This document shows positions 9,676 through 18,719 of a stretch of DNA of 64,000 bases, one piece after another. The DNA lies in contig NZ_CP066784.1 in assembly GCF_028751195.1 (NCBI RefSeq), positions 992,001 to 1,056,000 of the forward strand, read 5' to 3'. Below the pieces are notes generated by a model. It searched no databases. It was not told where the DNA came from and saw only the letters and a list, made by a program, of their open reading frames with translations. This DNA is from Alicyclobacillus sp. ALC3 (GTDB taxonomy: Bacteria > Bacillota > Bacilli > Alicyclobacillales > Alicyclobacillaceae). A program made the translations under genes and the position numbers. Every line of letters starts with the position of its first letter. Position 1 is the stretch's first letter.

Positions 9676-10248
9676 CTATGCATGCACGCTAAAGACGTGA
9701 AAGACGACCTGTCGCACAATCAAGGCAACCAATGCGCCGTGCAGGGCGCCTGCCACGACATCCGTGAGGTAGTGCAATCCCCCGTAGATTCTGGCTAGGC
9801 AAACGAGGACAGCTAGAACGTACAGTACCTCCCGATATCCTGGCACCAGTCCCATGCCGACGGCGAGGGCGAACGCTCCTGTCGCATGGTTGCTCGGAAA
9901 CCCATGGCCCGGTTCATGCCAAACCAGCGCCTCAAACGTCTCCTGTTCAAACGGTCGCGGGCGGGCAAAGAAGCGTGAGACAGGCTCGTTGATGAGGCGC
10001 GCGAGGACCGCAGCCACGATTGCGGAAACGCCGCCAAGGAGCGCGGTCTGCGTTGCTTCGTTCGTAGCTGGCAAAGCCACGCCGCTGACAGCGAGTAAAA
10101 TGAGAAAGAGCATGGCGAGCGGCGTCCACTTAGCAATCACGGCGCCGAAGACGTCGAGCCACACGAAGCGATTCCACAGCGCGTGCACACGCTGTGCGAT
10201 GTTTTCATCTAGTCGGGTTTGCCAGTTGTCCTGTGTGGATACCGCCAC
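9676..10248 (-). CDS. PAP2-family membrane phosphatase
   Basis: 190 residues with four or five hydrophobic segments and the three PAP2 phosphatase motifs: RFFARPRP, FPSNHATG and ARIYGGLHYLTD. This is the BcrC/PgpB group, which dephosphorylates undecaprenyl diphosphate or phosphatidylglycerophosphate at the outer membrane face. The length fits a BcrC-like undecaprenyl-diphosphatase, but the substrate cannot be decided from sequence alone. The GTG at 10248 has AGGAGG 6 bp upstream. The stop is 22 bp after the phospholipase D-like gene, so the pair is probably cotranscribed. Confidence 0.88.
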   Translation of the reverse strand: MAVSTQDNWQTRLDENIAQRVHALWNRFVWLDVFGAVIAKWTPLAMLFLILLAVSGVALPATNEATQTALLGGVSAIVAAVLARLINEPVSRFFARPRPFEQETFEALVWHEPGHGFPSNHATGAFALAVGMGLVPGYREVLYVLAVLVCLARIYGGLHYLTDVVAGALHGALVALIVRQVVFHVFSVHA

Positions 10249-10269
10249 ATGCTCCCTCCTCACTGAAGT

Positions 10270-11343
10270 TCAGAAGTTTTCGCGCTGCGAACCAGACCTC
10301 GCAGGCGAATCGGTGCCGCGCGCGACTTCTGCCGCCAGGTTGTGCTCTAGTGCTTTGGCAAACAGCGGCACGTTCGTCAGCCGGACGTCGCCCTCGTGGT
10401 TGTAAATGTACGCCTGGTGACTGAAATTCGCACTGCCGATGAAAAACACCTTCCCGTGGTCAATGTCGAGAATTTTCGCGTGCATCAGTTCCCCGTCCGC
10501 AGGTTGGTAAAAACGAACCGTTGCACCAGCGGCGCGCAGAGCATCTGCGCTCTTTGGGTTCTGGTACTGCGTTGGGTCAAGCAGAACTTCGACCTTGACA
10601 CCGCGCTTGCTTGCTGCCTCAAGCGCATCCAGAACGCCCCAGTCCGAGAGGTCGAACGCCTCCATCGAAATTTGCTCCGTTGCCCCTTGAATCGCCTGCT
10701 CTGCGTCTTGTTCCATCAGCCGGTCACTGATGAGCGGCAGTTGATACGACGGAGCTGTTGCTGGCGCTCCATCGGCGCGTGCCCAATCCCAGCGAAACAA
10801 CGCAGTAAACGACGGATTGGCTGTTTGCAGATACACCGAAGCGTCGTTGTTGTTCCAACTTCGCGCACCGAAATTCATCCCGCCAATCAGCACCGAGTTG
10901 TCGACCACCAACATCTTGATGTGGCTAATTCCTTGCTTCACTCGCAGCGATTCGACAGGCACACCGTCCCTCTGCAGGGTCGGCACTCCGACGTCCTGTG
11001 AATGAGACTCTGTTGCGTCCACGACGACGCGGACGTCGACGCCGCGGTGACGGGCGTCAGCGAGTGCTTGGAGAACGTCGGCATCGGACAGTTCATAGAT
11101 GTCAAAGTAACACGTCTGTTTGGCCGCTGCGATCATCTGCAAAGCTTGCGTTTTAACATCTTTCCCCCAGTCCAGGGTCATCCCGGTCTCCGTCACAGGT
11201 GCAGGCAACGGCGGTGTTGAAGCGTCTGCTTGGGCACAGCCGGTAACGAGGGCTCCGGTTACGGATAACAGCAGCCACAATCGACTGCGTCGACCAACAG
11301 TGTGGAAGATTTCCAAAAGGCGCGTGAGGTCTCTGTGCGGCAT
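10270..11343 (-). CDS. Phospholipase D-like lipoprotein
   Basis: 357 residues. Residues about 1-36 form a lipoprotein signal ending in the lipobox LVTGC. Two HKD motifs follow: HIKMLVVDNSVLIGG and HAKILDIDHGKVFFIGSANFS, so both halves of a PLD active site are present. PLD-superfamily secreted proteins act as phospholipases, nucleases or cardiolipin synthase-like transferases; which applies here is unknown. The ATG at 11343 is used; the site GGGGAG is only 3 bp away, and a GTG at 11358 is the alternative. It has its own promoter at 11435-11463. Confidence 0.85.
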   Translation of the reverse strand: MPHRDLTRLLEIFHTVGRRSRLWLLLSVTGALVTGCAQADASTPPLPAPVTETGMTLDWGKDVKTQALQMIAAAKQTCYFDIYELSDADVLQALADARHRGVDVRVVVDATESHSQDVGVPTLQRDGVPVESLRVKQGISHIKMLVVDNSVLIGGMNFGARSWNNNDASVYLQTANPSFTALFRWDWARADGAPATAPSYQLPLISDRLMEQDAEQAIQGATEQISMEAFDLSDWGVLDALEAASKRGVKVEVLLDPTQYQNPKSADALRAAGATVRFYQPADGELMHAKILDIDHGKVFFIGSANFSHQAYIYNHEGDVRLTNVPLFAKALEHNLAAEVARGTDSPARSGSQRENF

Positions 11344-11434
11344 AGACTCCCCATCCACGGGCTGGCCAAGCCCTTCGATTGCGCGCTCACAATCAGTTCA
11401 ACACCGCGTCTTCCACTCCTGTCTCCCATGCGAT

Positions 11435-11463
11435 CAATTACAAAGTAAGGTCGTTTGCTCCAA
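11435..11463 (-). promoter_or_regulatory. Sigma-A type promoter for the PLD-like gene
   Basis: On the minus strand TTGGAG (11458-11463), a 17-bp spacer and TAATTG (11435-11440) precede the PLD-like gene by about 90 bp. Confidence 0.5.
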
Positions 11464-11469
11464 TCTACT

Positions 11470-12672
11470 TTACGCGATGAAACTGCCTGTGCAAAAGGAG
11501 GCGTACGTCGCGACCAAGAGTAGACCGCAGACGCTGACGGCAACTGCCGCACTCGCGCGCGAGCGCAGTGTCTGCGCCAGGTAGGCAAAGACGGGGATGA
11601 GCACAATGACAAACCGCGGTGTGCTCAGCAGGTAATCCCACGCCTGTCCGTGTGCCGCGGGAGCGGCCGGGGCGCTCGACGTGATCCAGAGGATCACGGT
11701 AAGGTACAGCACCTGCCCGCTGTGATGAAGTGACGACCTGGCGAAGCGGAAACCAACTGCGACAGCGGTCAAGATGATGAGCCAACTCGCGAGTTCGAAT
11801 GCGTGATAGGGCACTTGCGACCACGGTTCTGGCGCGAGCAGTTGTACAACCGCGCGCCACAGCGTCTCCCAAAAAGGCATGAAACTGCGGTGCCAAGTTT
11901 TTTCGGCGACCGTAAAGGCCAAGGGGAGACCGGTGTGCTGGCGCAGCCAAAGCAAGTACGAAGCAAGCGTAGCAATCGGCAGCAGCAGCCATAAGACCTG
12001 CAAGTTGAGGCGACGCCACCACTCTGTGCGCCAGAACTTCGCGCTCATACCACGAGCGGCCAAGTAGTCGCACAAGAGGATGAGGCCAAGGACAATACCC
12101 GTATTGCGCGTCAGAGCCGCGAGCGCAACCGCTACAGCTGCAGCGCCGAACTGCCGACGCCGCGAAGCGAGGATGACGACTGCGGAGAGGAGCAGGAACA
12201 GCGATTCACTGTACACAGCACGAAAGAAGAAAGCAGTCGGAAACAGCGCGAGCAGCATCATTGTCAAACTAGCCGTCCGAACACCAAACTCACGTGCTGC
12301 CCAGACGCCAACGAGGTACAGACCGAAAACAAAGCAGATGAACGACAGTACCAGCCCCGCGACAGGGTCTGGCAGCCGAAACACCGTGTGCAGAGCGCTG
12401 ATGAGCCATGGGTAGAGTGGGAAAAACGCAGTCTGTGCAACGTTTTGATAGCCGTGACGAGCAATTTCAAGGAACCACCCGCCATCCCACTGCGTCATAT
12501 TGGTCACAAGCAGCGTGTGCCAGCGTACAGCCTGGTGTTCAAACAGCAAAACAACGGCGCCAACCGCGACAAGCAAGACCTGTTGCAGGACGACAAGCGC
12601 CAGGGTGAGCTTCACGAGCCAACGGCGGGAAGTTTTGTCTTCGTTCTCAAACCAGCGTGTGTTGATTGTCAT
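11470..12672 (-). CDS. PIG-V-like mannosyltransferase family membrane protein
   Basis: 400 residues with about 9-10 hydrophobic segments. The N-terminal loop TQWDGGWFLEIARHGY followed by TAFFPLYPWLI is the signature of the bacterial PIG-V-like (GPI mannosyltransferase) family, GT-C fold, which uses a polyprenyl-phosphate sugar donor; the acidic Asp in the WD motif is the likely catalytic residue. The acceptor is unknown. The ATG at 12672 begins a short cytoplasmic N-terminus. It is located upstream of the PLD/PAP2 pair on the same strand but with its own intergenic gap. Confidence 0.82.
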   Translation of the reverse strand: MTINTRWFENEDKTSRRWLVKLTLALVVLQQVLLVAVGAVVLLFEHQAVRWHTLLVTNMTQWDGGWFLEIARHGYQNVAQTAFFPLYPWLISALHTVFRLPDPVAGLVLSFICFVFGLYLVGVWAAREFGVRTASLTMMLLALFPTAFFFRAVYSESLFLLLSAVVILASRRRQFGAAAVAVALAALTRNTGIVLGLILLCDYLAARGMSAKFWRTEWWRRLNLQVLWLLLPIATLASYLLWLRQHTGLPLAFTVAEKTWHRSFMPFWETLWRAVVQLLAPEPWSQVPYHAFELASWLIILTAVAVGFRFARSSLHHSGQVLYLTVILWITSSAPAAPAAHGQAWDYLLSTPRFVIVLIPVFAYLAQTLRSRASAAVAVSVCGLLLVATYASFCTGSFIA

Positions 12673-12860
12673 GAAACCCTGTGTTCAACCCAGACGTTTG
12701 CGGAAAAAGTCACAATGTGAAGCGTCACAGAGGCACACCTCTTTGTGGCAAAGTTACTGCCATCGTACCTGACCGCTCGGCGGTCGTACAGGTGTAACAC
12801 CCGTCGTGGCAGGGCTGCAGGCGCAGACGGGTACCCACGTCCCGCCGACAGCCTGACAAG

Positions 12861-13361
12861 TTAAGGGTCCCAGAACAGCCGAAGCGTGAACCAGCGCCCG
12901 TACTGCTTGACTTGGTACCACTGACCCGGGACAAGCTTACTCACAGTGTGTCCACGCAGGTTGCGCATCTGCAGTCCCACGTCCGCAAACGGTGTCCCGT
13001 CTGCCGCGCTAGCCAAGATGAAGTCTCCGTTTCGGTCAGGTGTCGCCGTGAACCAGAGCCCGCTTTGTCCACCGAGGCGGTAGGCAGGCTCGGTATGTCC
13101 CCACGCAAGGTCGCGTAGACGACGGTAAGTAAAAACGTCGTTGTGCGCACTGGTTGGAGTTTCTGTTGTAGTCGTCGTCTGCCATACTGGGTCGTACTGG
13201 AGCGTCTCCTGACCTCTGACGACCAACTCAAAACTGCCGTATTTGGCGTGCTTGTACACGGACATCGCAAAGACAACCGACGCAAACACTAAGCCCACTG
13301 CAACCAAACCGGACAGAAAGTATAGATTGGTTCGTGCGACTCGGTCTTGAGGCATGCGCAT
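12861..13361 (-). CDS. Hypothetical single-pass membrane protein
   Basis: 166 residues, not recognised. A short basic N-terminus is followed by one TM helix (about 13-34, FLSGLVAVGLVFASVVFAM) and an extracytoplasmic domain rich in Tyr, Trp and Thr, including a run of five Thr. The C-terminus (PGQWYQVKQYGRWFTLRLFWDP) is aromatic and beta-like. The ATG at 13361 has GGAGG upstream; the longer frame to 13418 lacks a ribosome site. It stands alone between the mutasome operon and the glycosyltransferase gene. Confidence 0.6.
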   Translation of the reverse strand: MRMPQDRVARTNLYFLSGLVAVGLVFASVVFAMSVYKHAKYGSFELVVRGQETLQYDPVWQTTTTTETPTSAHNDVFTYRRLRDLAWGHTEPAYRLGGQSGLWFTATPDRNGDFILASAADGTPFADVGLQMRNLRGHTVSKLVPGQWYQVKQYGRWFTLRLFWDP

Positions 13362-13476
13362 CCCCGTCGCCTCCAGCAGCACAATTAGCAAATCATTCAG
13401 ACTACATTCTGTTGACATTGTAGGAGATTAATGAGAGCAAGCGCAATTCGTTTCGCCATTCGAGCGCACTCACGTT

Positions 13477-16400
13477 TTACTGGTTCGTCAGCGACCAGAC
13501 CCGCTCGACCATGAGTTGCAGGCGTCCGCCGCCGCGGTGCTGGACGCGCCCCACCACCCCGACGAGTCGCCCATACGGAGTGAACAGCACTGCGCCTGTT
13601 TCATGGTAGACGGCTTCAAACATCGTCGCGTCGACCGATCCCGTTTCGTCCTCGACGCTGAAAAACACCGTCGTCTTGCCGCTTTTCGTCGGCGGTCGGT
13701 GCGGACGCACCACCAACCCCGCCACAGCGATGACTTCGTCCTCCTCTGCTAGGTAGGCCTCCTCTGCAGTGATGCAGCCCTCTGCTCGCACCAGCGGGCG
13801 AAACAACTCCATCCAGTGCCCCGACGTCCCGACCCCAATGAGTCTGTACTCGTCCGCCAGTTTGTCGGACTGTGTGAACTCTGGCACTGCACTCAACCGC
13901 TCCTCTTCCACACATCCGCCAGCAGCGTTGAACAGCGTCTGTGACGGCTCGTCGCGAAGCGCCAGCAGCGTCGGCAGTTCCCACAGGAGGTGGCGACGGC
14001 TGTTCGGGTGAAGCGGGTCAAAGCCGCCGGCGCGGATCAGGTGTTCTGCCATCAGCCGGTCAATCGCGGTCACTCGCCGCAGGCAGTCCAGCGCATCCAC
14101 GAATCGACCACGCGTGCTCCGCTCGGCGCAAAGCGCCTCAGCTGCAGACTTCCGAAACCCTTTCAGCAGGCACAGTCCGAGGCGAATCGCAAACTGAGAC
14201 TCAGGCTGGGTCTCGAGCTGAGCCGCCTCTGTTGGAGCCTCAGGCTGAGGCGCCGCCGTCTGAGGATTGCTCTGCGGCTTGCCCCCCGCCACCACCGTGC
14301 AGCCCCACTCGCTCTCGTTGACGTCGATGCCGAGAATTCGGATGCCTCGCCGCTTCGCCTGTGCGACCACGACGTGCACGGGGTAGTAGCCCATCGGGTA
14401 CTGGTTGAGAATTGCGGCAAAAAACTCCGCCGGGTAGTGCTCGACGAGGTACGCCGTCTTGTACGCTGTCGCTGCGAAGGCAGCGGCGTGCGCCTCGCAG
14501 AAGCCGTAACTCGCGTACCCTTGGATGTAGGAGAAAATGGTCGCGGCAACTTCCGGATCAACCCCTGCAGCAGAAGCCTTTTCGAGAAACTGGCGGCCAA
14601 TCTGCTCCATCTCCGTCGCCGAGCGCGCGTGGCTCATGACGCGGCGCAACTGGTCGGCCTCGCCTGGCGTGAAGTTGGCGATGGCCGTCGCAATTTCGAT
14701 CACCTGTTCCTGAAACAGCACCACGCCGTACGTCTTGCCAAGAATCGGCTCGAGTTTCGGGTGCAGGTACGAGACGGGTTCGTTGCCGCGGCGGCGCGCG
14801 AGGAAGGGATCGACCATGTTGCCTTTGATTGGGCCTGGGCGGATGAGCGCCACACTCGCCACGATGTCCTCGAGTCCGTCCGGCTTCAGGCGCGCCTGTA
14901 AAGCTCGCTGGGCGGGGCTCTCGAGCTGGAAGACGCCGATGGTGTCGCCTGTGCCGAGGCGCTCAAAGGTCGCCTGGTCGTCAAACGGCAGGCTGTCGTA
15001 GTCAATCGTCTCGCCCGACCGCGCGCGCAGGCGAATGGCGTCGTCGATCGCCGACATCGTCCGCAGCGACAGGAGGTCGAGTTTCACGAGCCCGACGTCC
15101 TCAACGGCATCCTTGTCAAACGGCGTCATCCACTCGCCTTTCGCGGACGGCTGCAGCGAAGTGGTCAGAAGCAACGGCTGGCGGCTGACCACGAGCCCAC
15201 CGACGTGCATGCCAAAGTGGCGTGGAAAACCAGCGATGCGAGCGGACAACTGCCACAGCCACGGCAACTCGTCGCGGTAGGCGGCAAGCCCGCGAAGCTC
15301 CGGGACGCGCTCAAACAACCCTTCGAGGCGGTCTGCGTGTGCTCCCCACGGCACGCGCTTTGCCAGCGTGTCAAGGATGCGCTCTGGAATCGCGAGCGCC
15401 TTACCCACTTCGCGGATCGCGGAACGACCGCGGAAAGTCTGATACGTTGCGACGCGCGCGACGTGATGGCGCCCGTAGGTCCGGTAGACGTAGTCCATCA
15501 CCTCGTCGCGCCGGCGGCTGTCGAAGTCGACGTCGATGTCCGGTTTCTCCGCCCGTTCGAGGCTCATGAACCGCTCGAACAAAAGTCCGCGGCCAGCCGC
15601 GTCGACATCGGTGATGTAGAGGCAGTAGGCGACGGCCGAGTCGGCTGCAGAACCGCGGCCAGCGCAGCGGATTTCCCGTCTGCGCGCGAAGTTCACAATG
15701 TCCCAAACGACAAGGAAGTAGTCGACGTAGCCAAGCGCCGCGATGATGGCAAGCTCGTGGTCGAGTCGCGCCCGCAGCGGTGCATCGACAACCGGATAAC
15801 GCCTGGCAGCCCCCTCGTACACGAGTTCGCGCAAATACGCTGCGGCGTCGGACTGGCCTTGTGGCAAGGCGAACGTAGGGAACAACGCGCCGTCAAGGCG
15901 CAGTACGACCTGACAGCGCTCGGCCACAAGCGCGGTATTGGCGACAGCCTCTGGCCACGCTGCAAATCGCTCTGCCGCCTCTTGTTCCCCGTACAGCCAG
16001 CGGGCCTGATTGAGCGGCCGCTCGGCGTGCGGCGTCTGAATGTCGCAGCCGACGCGCATGCAGGTGAGGACGTCGTGAATCGGAAACTGGTCCGGTGTTG
16101 CGTAGTGCACGTTGCCGGTAGCGATGAGTGGAATGTCACACGCCTTGGCCAGTTGTGCGAGCTCGCTGTTTAGCCGGTGTGTATCCGGGTAGTCGTCTGA
16201 CTGAATCTCGATGAAGTAGGCGTTCGGGAACGCGTCGCGGTACGCACAGGCAAGCCGCCGTGCAGCATCCAAGCGGCGGTGGAGAACAAGCTGCGCGAGT
16301 CGCCCACGGCGGCAGCCAGAGAACACAATCAGCCCCTCGGCGTGGCGGAACAGCTCGTTCTCGGTGACCTGTGGATCACGCCGCCTCCCCTCTCCTTCAT

Positions 16401-16683
16401 GCGCATGCGTCAAAATGCGGCAGAGGTTTTCGTAACCTTGCGACGTCTGGGCGAGCAGTGTCAGGTGCGTGCGGTCATCGAGCGTGATCTCCGATCCAGA
16501 AATCGGTTTGATGCCGTAGCGAGCTGCCCAGCGGTGAAAAGCAGGCAGACCGGCGATGGTGTTGTGGTCAGTGAGCGCGAGCGCTGGCATCTGCTGCAAA
16601 ACAGCCTGTGCGACTAGCTCCTCGATGGACGCTGCGCCATCGAGAAAAGAAAACGGCGAGTGGCAGTGCAGATGAACAAACAC
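13477..16683 (-). CDS. dnaE2: Error-prone DNA polymerase III alpha subunit DnaE2 (ImuC)
   Basis: 1068 residues, the DnaE2 size. Domains in order: PHP (FVHLHCHSPFSFLDGA ... ALTDHNTIAG), polymerase core with GRGSAADSAVAYCL and the metal-binding PDIDVDFDSRR, (HhH)2 region, and a C-terminal OB domain (VFFSVEDETGSVDATMF). These motifs and the ImuB neighbour separate it from replicative DnaE1 or PolC. A Pro/Gln/Glu-rich insert (about SNPQTAAPQPEAPTEAA) interrupts the region before the HhH part. The GTG at 16683 sits 8 bp after GGAGG and 14 bp after the DUF6504-like gene. It extends past DNA lesions, recruited by ImuB, under LexA control. Confidence 0.93.
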   Translation of the reverse strand: MFVHLHCHSPFSFLDGAASIEELVAQAVLQQMPALALTDHNTIAGLPAFHRWAARYGIKPISGSEITLDDRTHLTLLAQTSQGYENLCRILTHAHEGEGRRRDPQVTENELFRHAEGLIVFSGCRRGRLAQLVLHRRLDAARRLACAYRDAFPNAYFIEIQSDDYPDTHRLNSELAQLAKACDIPLIATGNVHYATPDQFPIHDVLTCMRVGCDIQTPHAERPLNQARWLYGEQEAAERFAAWPEAVANTALVAERCQVVLRLDGALFPTFALPQGQSDAAAYLRELVYEGAARRYPVVDAPLRARLDHELAIIAALGYVDYFLVVWDIVNFARRREIRCAGRGSAADSAVAYCLYITDVDAAGRGLLFERFMSLERAEKPDIDVDFDSRRRDEVMDYVYRTYGRHHVARVATYQTFRGRSAIREVGKALAIPERILDTLAKRVPWGAHADRLEGLFERVPELRGLAAYRDELPWLWQLSARIAGFPRHFGMHVGGLVVSRQPLLLTTSLQPSAKGEWMTPFDKDAVEDVGLVKLDLLSLRTMSAIDDAIRLRARSGETIDYDSLPFDDQATFERLGTGDTIGVFQLESPAQRALQARLKPDGLEDIVASVALIRPGPIKGNMVDPFLARRRGNEPVSYLHPKLEPILGKTYGVVLFQEQVIEIATAIANFTPGEADQLRRVMSHARSATEMEQIGRQFLEKASAAGVDPEVAATIFSYIQGYASYGFCEAHAAAFAATAYKTAYLVEHYPAEFFAAILNQYPMGYYPVHVVVAQAKRRGIRILGIDVNESEWGCTVVAGGKPQSNPQTAAPQPEAPTEAAQLETQPESQFAIRLGLCLLKGFRKSAAEALCAERSTRGRFVDALDCLRRVTAIDRLMAEHLIRAGGFDPLHPNSRRHLLWELPTLLALRDEPSQTLFNAAGGCVEEERLSAVPEFTQSDKLADEYRLIGVGTSGHWMELFRPLVRAEGCITAEEAYLAEEDEVIAVAGLVVRPHRPPTKSGKTTVFFSVEDETGSVDATMFEAVYHETGAVLFTPYGRLVGVVGRVQHRGGGRLQLMVERVWSLTNQ

Positions 16684-16697
16684 GGGCGCCACCTCCT

Positions 16698-16940
16698 TTA
16701 GTCCCACACCCGGTACAGCCACCACTCTGTTTTGGCGCACTCGACGTCGAACACACCGCCGTCCTCATCGAGCACCCTCTGCACCTGACGCGTTCCTTCG
16801 CCACGCCACCAGGCGCCCATCTCGGACCAGCGGCCAATTACGTTGACCACGCGGTGCGTCACTTCCCCGTCGCGAAACCACTGCAGGCTACCGTCTGCAT
16901 CAACGGTCGCTTGCACTGGCCGCCGGACGATGCGAGTCAT
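16698..16940 (-). CDS. DUF6504-like small protein of the mutasome operon
   Basis: 80 residues, Trp- and Arg-rich. The pattern VIGRWSEMGAWWRGEGTRQVQRVLDEDGGVFDVE...TEWWLYRVWD resembles the DUF6504 module often fused to the C-terminus of ImuB or encoded beside it. The start ATG overlaps the imuB stop as ATGA. The function is unknown. The tight coupling between ImuB and DnaE2 suggests an accessory role, perhaps bridging the two. The family assignment is from memory of the motif, not from a search. Confidence 0.72.
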   Translation of the reverse strand: MTRIVRRPVQATVDADGSLQWFRDGEVTHRVVNVIGRWSEMGAWWRGEGTRQVQRVLDEDGGVFDVECAKTEWWLYRVWD

Positions 16941-18256
16941 ATGCCGAGCACCGCCTGCAGCCGAAGTTCGCGAAAGCCTGGGCGCACGCCGATGCGAAGT
17001 CCGTTTGGGTACCTGTGGTTGACCTGGCGGACGAGTTGTTCGACATTCTCTCCTGCCGGGCGCGCTGCTTCGAATGCTCCGTTACGCACCTCGAAGGTCA
17101 GTTGCGTGCCGGAAAGTGAACGCAGACCTTCCACATACACACAGACAGCTTCCAGCTGCCCTGCGAGTTTCGCGTCTGCGGCTGTCCTTAGTTTGGCGTC
17201 TGCGGTTGGCTTTAAGGCTCGCTCCAGTCCAGACCGCAACTGCGCCAAAACCGCGTCTTCACGCCACAACGGCCGTTTCGCCGCGCGCTCAAAGCCACCC
17301 TCGCCTGCATCCGTCCGCCACGTCAGCCCAACTGTGAGTGCACCGAGTTCTGCGCGCTGCAACCGCAGTGAGAGCGACGCTGCGAGCGGCTTGACCACTG
17401 CCCACAACTGGTCTCGCGACACAGCTTCGCCGACTTCGGCACGCCACGCCTCTTGCCAACGCGGCGGCGGATAATTGACGCGCACGGACTGCCTGGTCTG
17501 TAGCTGTGGCTGCAGCCAACTGAGCCAGACGAAGGCATCTTTGCCGAAGTGTCGGGACAAGCGCTCCGGTCCTGCTCGCTGTAAATCCCGCAACCGTCTC
17601 ATACCGAGTTGCACAAGCGCCTCCCTGGTGCGCTCCGGAATCAGCCACAGAGCAACAACAGGCATGTCTGCGAGCCACTGCCCTGGCGTCCCCGCGGCAA
17701 CGCCACTGCTAGGGTTCCTGGCACTCACCCCTTGCGCCACTGACATGACTGTGTCGGGTGAAAGGAGTAACTGCTGCCGACCCGCTTTGCGGTACAGCGC
17801 TCCCGGCACTTTTTCCCAAAAACTCCACTCGACGAGTGCCTGCGCCAGAAACGGCGTCGCTGCGAACCCAACGCGCAAACGCTGTTCGTCGGTCAGCAGC
17901 GCGTCGACTCTCTGCAGCAGGCTGCGCACCTCCCGAAGCGGTGGCGCTTGCCCAGACACCTGCAGCCAAAACGCGTCCGGAGGGCGTGTTTCGAGCCACG
18001 GTGAAAACCGCCAGAGAATCGGCCAAATGCTTTCCATGACAAGGGCCGTTGGCGACTGTAATTGCTCTTCCTCACGCACAAGCGCCACATCTGGCACCAA
18101 CGCTTGCACAGTCGCACGGTTCATCCCGACTCGAACTCCCCGCTTGCGCGCAGACACTGACGCGTCTGTGACAACTTCTCGTGTTGTGCTCGCCCACAAG
18201 GACTGAGCGCAGGACACTCGAACGCCTTCCCCTCGGCCGAACAGCGAAAAACGCAT
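16937..18256 (-). CDS. imuB: ImuB-like Y-family polymerase homologue (catalytically inactive)
   Basis: 439 residues. The palm remnant FSPWLETRPPDAFWLQVSG and the HhH thumb region (LPERTREALVQLGMRRLRDLQRAGPERLSRHFG) follow the ImuB pattern. The N-terminal catalytic aspartate block of true Y-family polymerases (FVDxD) is absent, so it should act as an adaptor between the beta clamp and DnaE2 rather than as a polymerase. The ATG at 18256 lies 7 bp after GAGGTG; the TTG at 18262 would overlap that site. It is the first gene of the operon, preceded by two LexA boxes. No imuA is present. Confidence 0.87.
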   Translation of the reverse strand: MRFSLFGRGEGVRVSCAQSLWASTTREVVTDASVSARKRGVRVGMNRATVQALVPDVALVREEEQLQSPTALVMESIWPILWRFSPWLETRPPDAFWLQVSGQAPPLREVRSLLQRVDALLTDEQRLRVGFAATPFLAQALVEWSFWEKVPGALYRKAGRQQLLLSPDTVMSVAQGVSARNPSSGVAAGTPGQWLADMPVVALWLIPERTREALVQLGMRRLRDLQRAGPERLSRHFGKDAFVWLSWLQPQLQTRQSVRVNYPPPRWQEAWRAEVGEAVSRDQLWAVVKPLAASLSLRLQRAELGALTVGLTWRTDAGEGGFERAAKRPLWREDAVLAQLRSGLERALKPTADAKLRTAADAKLAGQLEAVCVYVEGLRSLSGTQLTFEVRNGAFEAARPAGENVEQLVRQVNHRYPNGLRIGVRPGFRELRLQAVLGI

Positions 18257-18314
18257 GGCCAATCACCTCGCGAGATAAAAATGGACCGGCCGAAACTTCG
18301 ACCACCCCACAGTA

Positions 18315-18328
18315 AGAACATATGTTCT
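18315..18328. promoter_or_regulatory. LexA (SOS) box, promoter-proximal
   Basis: Perfect palindrome AGAACATATGTTCT, matching the Bacillus-type SOS core GAAC-N4-GTTC. It lies just downstream of the predicted start of transcription for imuB. Confidence 0.88.
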
Positions 18329-18338
18329 GATGCCGAAT

Positions 18339-18366
18339 ATTATACTCGGTTGGACCCAAAATACAA
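18339..18366 (-). promoter_or_regulatory. imuB operon promoter
   Basis: On the minus strand TTGTAT (18361-18366), 16 bp, TATAAT (18339-18344). Both SOS boxes flank or overlap it, so LexA binding would block RNA polymerase. Confidence 0.8.
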
Positions 18367-18376
18367 ACGTATGTTC
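18365..18376. promoter_or_regulatory. Second, degenerate LexA box overlapping the -35
   Basis: AAACGTATGTTC differs from GAAC-N4-GTTC at one position and is centred 49 bp from the first box, overlapping the -35 element. Confidence 0.65.
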
Positions 18377-18563
18377 TCATTTCGCGGAGTGAAAATTATG
18401 GTTTATGCCCCTGCAAATGCCCCTTGCAAGGTGAAACATTTTCTTCTGGGCAGACGTCTATATGTAGTGAGAGCAACGTTCTCTGAGGCACTTTTACAAC
18501 GGACTGAAAATAATAGGCATTTACGAATTCTCTGTAGAAAATACAGATGGGGAGGTGTGACAC

Positions 18564-18719
18564 ATGGGCGTTGGATTTATTTTCATCGTCGTCTTGTTGG
18601 CCGTTCTTATCGGTTTATTCGCTAGACAAGCCCTGGCTAACGTAGGCACGGCGAGCGAACTGAAAGTGGAATCTGAGCAGGAACATCATGACACGGACGA
18701 CCAGCCCCACGCTATGTGA
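18564..18719 (+). CDS. Small single-TM membrane protein
   Basis: 51 residues read directly: an N-terminal hydrophobic helix (GFIFIVVLLAVLIGLFA), then a polar, acidic tail with EHHDTDDQPH at the end. GGGAGGTG lies 6-7 bp before the ATG, which is strong support for so short a frame. It converges on the SWIM gene, and the two reading frames overlap by 8 bp at their ends. The function is unknown; small membrane peptides like this often modulate a larger membrane protein or respond to stress. It could be divergently affected by the LexA-controlled region just upstream. Confidence 0.6.
   Translation: MGVGFIFIVVLLAVLIGLFARQALANVGTASELKVESEQEHHDTDDQPHAM

Noticed and set aside
18281..18625. 114-codon plus-strand frame over the imuB promoter
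   Set aside because: Covers the LexA boxes and promoter, no ribosome site; the true gene here is the small one at 18564.
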